Assembly: GCF_013376095.1 (NCBI RefSeq)
Contig: NZ_JAAMFN010000001.1
Coordinates: 124,001-188,000, forward strand
From: Arthrobacter sp. SDTb3-6
Lineage (GTDB): Bacteria > Actinomycetota > Actinomycetes > Actinomycetales > Micrococcaceae
Direction: 5' to 3'
Length of the DNA stretch: 64,000 bases
Within the stretch, counting starts at the first letter, position 1. Each line of letters opens with the position of its first letter. Of the stretch, positions 58,382-64,000 are shown one piece after another. The notes under the pieces are model-generated. The model saw only the letters and a list, made by a program, of their open reading frames with translations. It was not told the origin of the DNA and ran no database searches. The position numbers and the translations under genes are program-made.

Positions 58382-59617
58382 CTAGCGGGTGCGCGCGCTG
58401 TCCACGGGACCAAACGGCTCAACCACGACGGCGACCCTCTCCTCGCCGATCCGCGTCAGGACCAGCGTGGCCTTGTTGGGCCCCTTGCCGGAACCCGTCA
58501 GCAGATGGCGGCGCAGCTCCTCGGGGGTGACGGACACGCCGCGCTTCTTGATGTCCAGGACACCGATCCGGTTGGCCTTCACCCAGCTTTTGAGCGCCTT
58601 GACGTTGAACGGCCTGACCTCCAGCACCTTGTACGCGCGGGCAAAAGGTGTCTCGACGGGCTCGCTGGCGCACAGGTAGGCGATGTGCGGGTCCAGCAGG
58701 TGGGCGCCGATGGTGCCGGCCAGGTCCGCCACGAGCCCGGCGCGGATCACGGCGCCGTCGGGCTCGTAAAGGTAGCCGGCCACCGGGCCGGTTTCCACGT
58801 CCTGCGCTGCCGGGTCGAAGGCCGTGCCGCTGGTCAGCTCTGCGCTGCCGTACGGGCCGATGACCAGGGCGGCGCGGCGCACGCCCGGGCGGGCCAACGC
58901 GTTGAAGTACAGGCCGGCCTCCACCACGTCGCCGTTGACCGAGACCCACTGGGCTTCCGCCGTGGCGGGCACGGCGTCGTGGGGAATGCCCGGCCCCATC
59001 TTCACGCCCACGGCCTTGCCCGAATCGGCCAGCCGTTCCACAAAGGACAGCGGCGGGGAGAAGGCCTCCGGATCGAACAGGCGCGTGGTGCCGGAGGTGC
59101 TGGTGGTGCGTCGGGCCGGGTCCAGCCAGACGCCGTCGATCCCGTCCAGCCCAAAGTCCTCCGCCTTGGCACACACCACGTTGGCGTGCGGAAACGGCAT
59201 GAGGTTCACGGTGGCGCAGGCGGCGGTGAGCTCGTCCATTTCCACGGCCGTGACAGCGAGGTCCAGGCTGGCCATGGCCAGCGAGTCGGCCCCGATGCCG
59301 CAGCCGAGGTCGGCCACGGTGGTGATCCCCGCCGTCGTAAACCGCTGCGCGTGGAGTGCGGCAATGCCCAGCCGGGTGGCCTGTTCCAGGCCTGTCTGGG
59401 TGAAGAGCATTTGGCGGGCAAATTCCCCGAACTTGGGCTCGGCCTTCGCCCGCAGGCGGGACTGCGTGAGCGCTGCGGCGACGAGTTCCGGGGAGTGTCC
59501 GGCCTTCCTCAGCGACTCGTTTAGCGTGAGCGCATCGGCGTCGGAATACGGGCCAAGGGAGGACAGCAGTTCCCAGCCGTCGGCGGTCAGGAGCGGTGAA
59601 ATTGCGTCGGTGGCCAT
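58382..59617 (-). CDS. Class I SAM methyltransferase with THUMP-like domain
   Basis: The 411-residue product has a Rossmann methyltransferase domain (VADLGCGIGADSLAMASLDL, then the acidic AVEMDE, and VWLDPARR as the DPPY-like motif) and a C-terminal THUMP-like region ending in RRHLLTGSGKGPNKATLVLT. Proteins of this kind probably modify RNA; the target is unknown. TACGAT ends 6 bases before the ATG at 59617, so the gene is probably leaderless. The frame upstream of 59617 is open but not conserved. Confidence 0.85.
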   Translation of the reverse strand: MATDAISPLLTADGWELLSSLGPYSDADALTLNESLRKAGHSPELVAAALTQSRLRAKAEPKFGEFARQMLFTQTGLEQATRLGIAALHAQRFTTAGITTVADLGCGIGADSLAMASLDLAVTAVEMDELTAACATVNLMPFPHANVVCAKAEDFGLDGIDGVWLDPARRTTSTSGTTRLFDPEAFSPPLSFVERLADSGKAVGVKMGPGIPHDAVPATAEAQWVSVNGDVVEAGLYFNALARPGVRRAALVIGPYGSAELTSGTAFDPAAQDVETGPVAGYLYEPDGAVIRAGLVADLAGTIGAHLLDPHIAYLCASEPVETPFARAYKVLEVRPFNVKALKSWVKANRIGVLDIKKRGVSVTPEELRRHLLTGSGKGPNKATLVLTRIGEERVAVVVEPFGPVDSARTR

Positions 59618-59623
59618 GGGTAG

Positions 59624-59629
59624 ATCGTA
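59624..59629 (-). promoter_or_regulatory. -10 element of probably leaderless methyltransferase gene
   Basis: On the minus strand TACGAT ends 6 bases before the ATG; no Shine-Dalgarno is present. The remaining gap to the CIRCE site (59630-59950) holds no gene I can support. Confidence 0.5.
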
Positions 59630-59950
59630 TCCGCCGGGGCCGGGGTGGTGGTCACCGCCGGCCATGGGGCACGGACAAGTGCGGCCATGAGGGGTGCCCA
59701 GACACCGTCGCGGAAACATGATCCTGGGCGTTGCATGGCGTCCACTTGTAAATGGAGGAATCCGCTGCCGGAAAGCCGGCGGAGCACCAATGTGGACCAG
59801 GCGCCGAACCAGTCCCGCCTGCCGTTTACTGCCGGCAGTCCCTGCGGACCCGGCGGCACGCCAGCCGCACCCTGCGCCTGCCGGCGCGCCCGCCCGGGGT
59901 GCGCCCACAGCGAAACCCGGCCTGCCGGCGTCGTACTTTTACACGGTTTG

Positions 59951-60024
59951 CTGGCACTCGCCTTGACCGAGTGCTAACTCATTCAATAGAGTCAGGGTTA
60001 GCACTCTCACCCTGAGGGTGCCAG
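59951..60024 (+). promoter_or_regulatory. groES promoter with two CIRCE operators
   Basis: CTGGCACTC-N9-GAGTGCTAA (59951-59977) and TTAGCACTC-N9-GGGTGCCAG (59998-60024) both match the HrcA operator CIRCE, each with one degenerate arm. Between them lie TTGACC (59963-59968) and TAGAGT (59987-59992), spaced 18 bases, a good housekeeping promoter overlapped by the first operator. HrcA would repress groES-groL until heat or other protein stress. Confidence 0.9.
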
Positions 60025-60142
60025 CACCTTGGACTCTTGGCCTGGGGATCATCACCGGCACCGCGACGACGGTTGGTATCCCGCCTGGGCCAGGCGTCCT
60101 TGAGCCATCCAAAGAATTTACTCATGTGAAGGAGAGGTCCGA

Positions 60143-60439
60143 GTGTCGGTCTCTATTAAGCCTCTTGAGGATCGTATTGTTGTCCGCCAGCTCGAAGCAG
60201 AGCTGACCACCGCTTCCGGCCTGGTCATCCCGGACACCGCCAAGGAAAAGCCCCAGGAGGGCGAAGTTGTGGCAGTGGGCCCCGGCCGCGTTGACGACAA
60301 CGGCAACCGCGTTCCGATCGATGTTGCCGTCGGCGACGTCGTCATCTACTCCAAGTACGGTGGAACCGAAGTAAAGACCGGCGGCGAAGAGCTGCTGGTG
60401 CTTTCGTCCCGCGACGTGCTGGCCATCGTCGTCAAGTAA
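60143..60439 (+). CDS. groES: Co-chaperonin GroES
   Basis: GroES caps the GroEL ring. The 98-residue product starts [20 protein letters not shown], includes the mobile loop [19 protein letters not shown] and ends DVLAIVVK, all standard. A strong GAAGGAGAGG lies before the GTG. The leader from the promoter is about 140 bases. Confidence 0.97.
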   Translation: MSVSIKPLEDRIVVRQLEAELTTASGLVIPDTAKEKPQEGEVVAVGPGRVDDNGNRVPIDVAVGDVVIYSKYGGTEVKTGGEELLVLSSRDVLAIVVK

Positions 60440-60452
60440 CCACTTTGTGAAA

Positions 60453-60515
60453 GCCCCGCACCCGGGACCCCCGGGGATCGAGCCTGTCTGGATCCATTGG
60501 GTCTGGGTGCGGGGC
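60453..60515 (+). other. Stem-loop between groES and groL
   Basis: GCCCCGCACCC and GGGTGCGGGGC are perfect complements at the base of a longer stem that continues with GACCC and GGGTC. No T-run follows. Such intercistronic hairpins can mark RNA cleavage sites that set the GroES to GroEL ratio. Confidence 0.6.
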
Positions 60516-60525
60516 ATTTGCGTGA

Positions 60526-62145
<1,620 letters not shown>

Positions 62146-62156
62146 CCCGGGCCTGA

Positions 62157-63947
<1,791 letters not shown>

Positions 63948-64000
63948 CGCCAGTCCCGGACGGGACCTGCCGCTTTGGGCTTACAGTTGTTGCCCCAAAA

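Noticed and set aside
63948-64000. Start of a further gene at the window end
   Set aside because: Only 53 bases remain after guaB; a weak GTCCCG/CGGGAC hairpin is visible but nothing that can be called.

Overview
The window is a high-GC actinobacterial chromosome segment. The best fit is a member of the Micrococcaceae (Arthrobacter in the broad sense). This assignment is an inference from gene content: mycothiol-type genes (ino1, mshA), a CIRCE-controlled groESL, a rpsM-rpsK-rpoA-rplQ alpha operon without rpsD, frequent GTG starts, apparently leaderless genes, and the 'sunset'-like tails on L4 and L17. I see no rRNA, tRNA, CRISPR array, prophage or insertion sequence.

Region 1 (1-19.5 kb) is the large ribosomal supercluster. 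It runs S10 (rplC end, rplD, rplW, rplB, rpsS, rplV, rpsC, rplP, rpmC, rpsQ), a strong hairpin and a 400-bp gap, spc (rplN, rplX, rplE, rpsH, rplF, rplR, rpsE, rpmD, rplO), a terminator, secY-adk, another terminator, map, a P1-family peptidase, infA-rpmJ, alpha (rpsM, rpsK, rpoA, rplQ), truA, then rplM-rpsI. Long stem-loops without a U-run lie in the rpsK-rpoA and rpoA-rplQ gaps, and another spans the truA start.

Region 2 (19.5-32.4 kb) carries envelope and primary metabolism genes: glmM, a MscL with a C-terminal zinc ribbon, a VanY-like lipoprotein, coaA, glmS, acpS, nnr, glgX, an aldo/keto reductase and ino1. Many of these have a -10-like hexamer 6-8 nt before the start codon and no Shine-Dalgarno sequence, so they are probably leaderless.

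Region 3 (32.4-40.7 kb) is accessory. It has a nuclease-fold (DUF559/Vsr-like) protein flanked by two inverted copies of a paired-palindrome element, a GH13 alpha-glucosidase, a subtilisin-inhibitor-like lipoprotein converging on a large secreted subtilase, and mshA. A third copy of the paired palindrome lies at 58.2 kb. All three copies hold two CGGTTGCAACCG palindromes exactly 32 bp apart.

Region 4 (40.8-49.7 kb) has alr-tsaE-tsaB-rimI-tsaD (alanine racemase and the t6A tRNA modification set), an APC permease, and a PAP2-DedA-response regulator-histidine kinase operon, plausibly for undecaprenyl phosphate recycling.

Region 5 (49.7-56.9 kb) is a beta-galactoside uptake and hydrolysis operon (binding protein, two permeases, GH2 LacZ, no ATPase) divergent from a TetR regulator, with an operator-like palindrome between them. 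Region 6 (56.9-64 kb) has a YbdK-type glutamate-cysteine ligase, a THUMP-like methyltransferase, groES-groL behind two CIRCE operators, and guaB.
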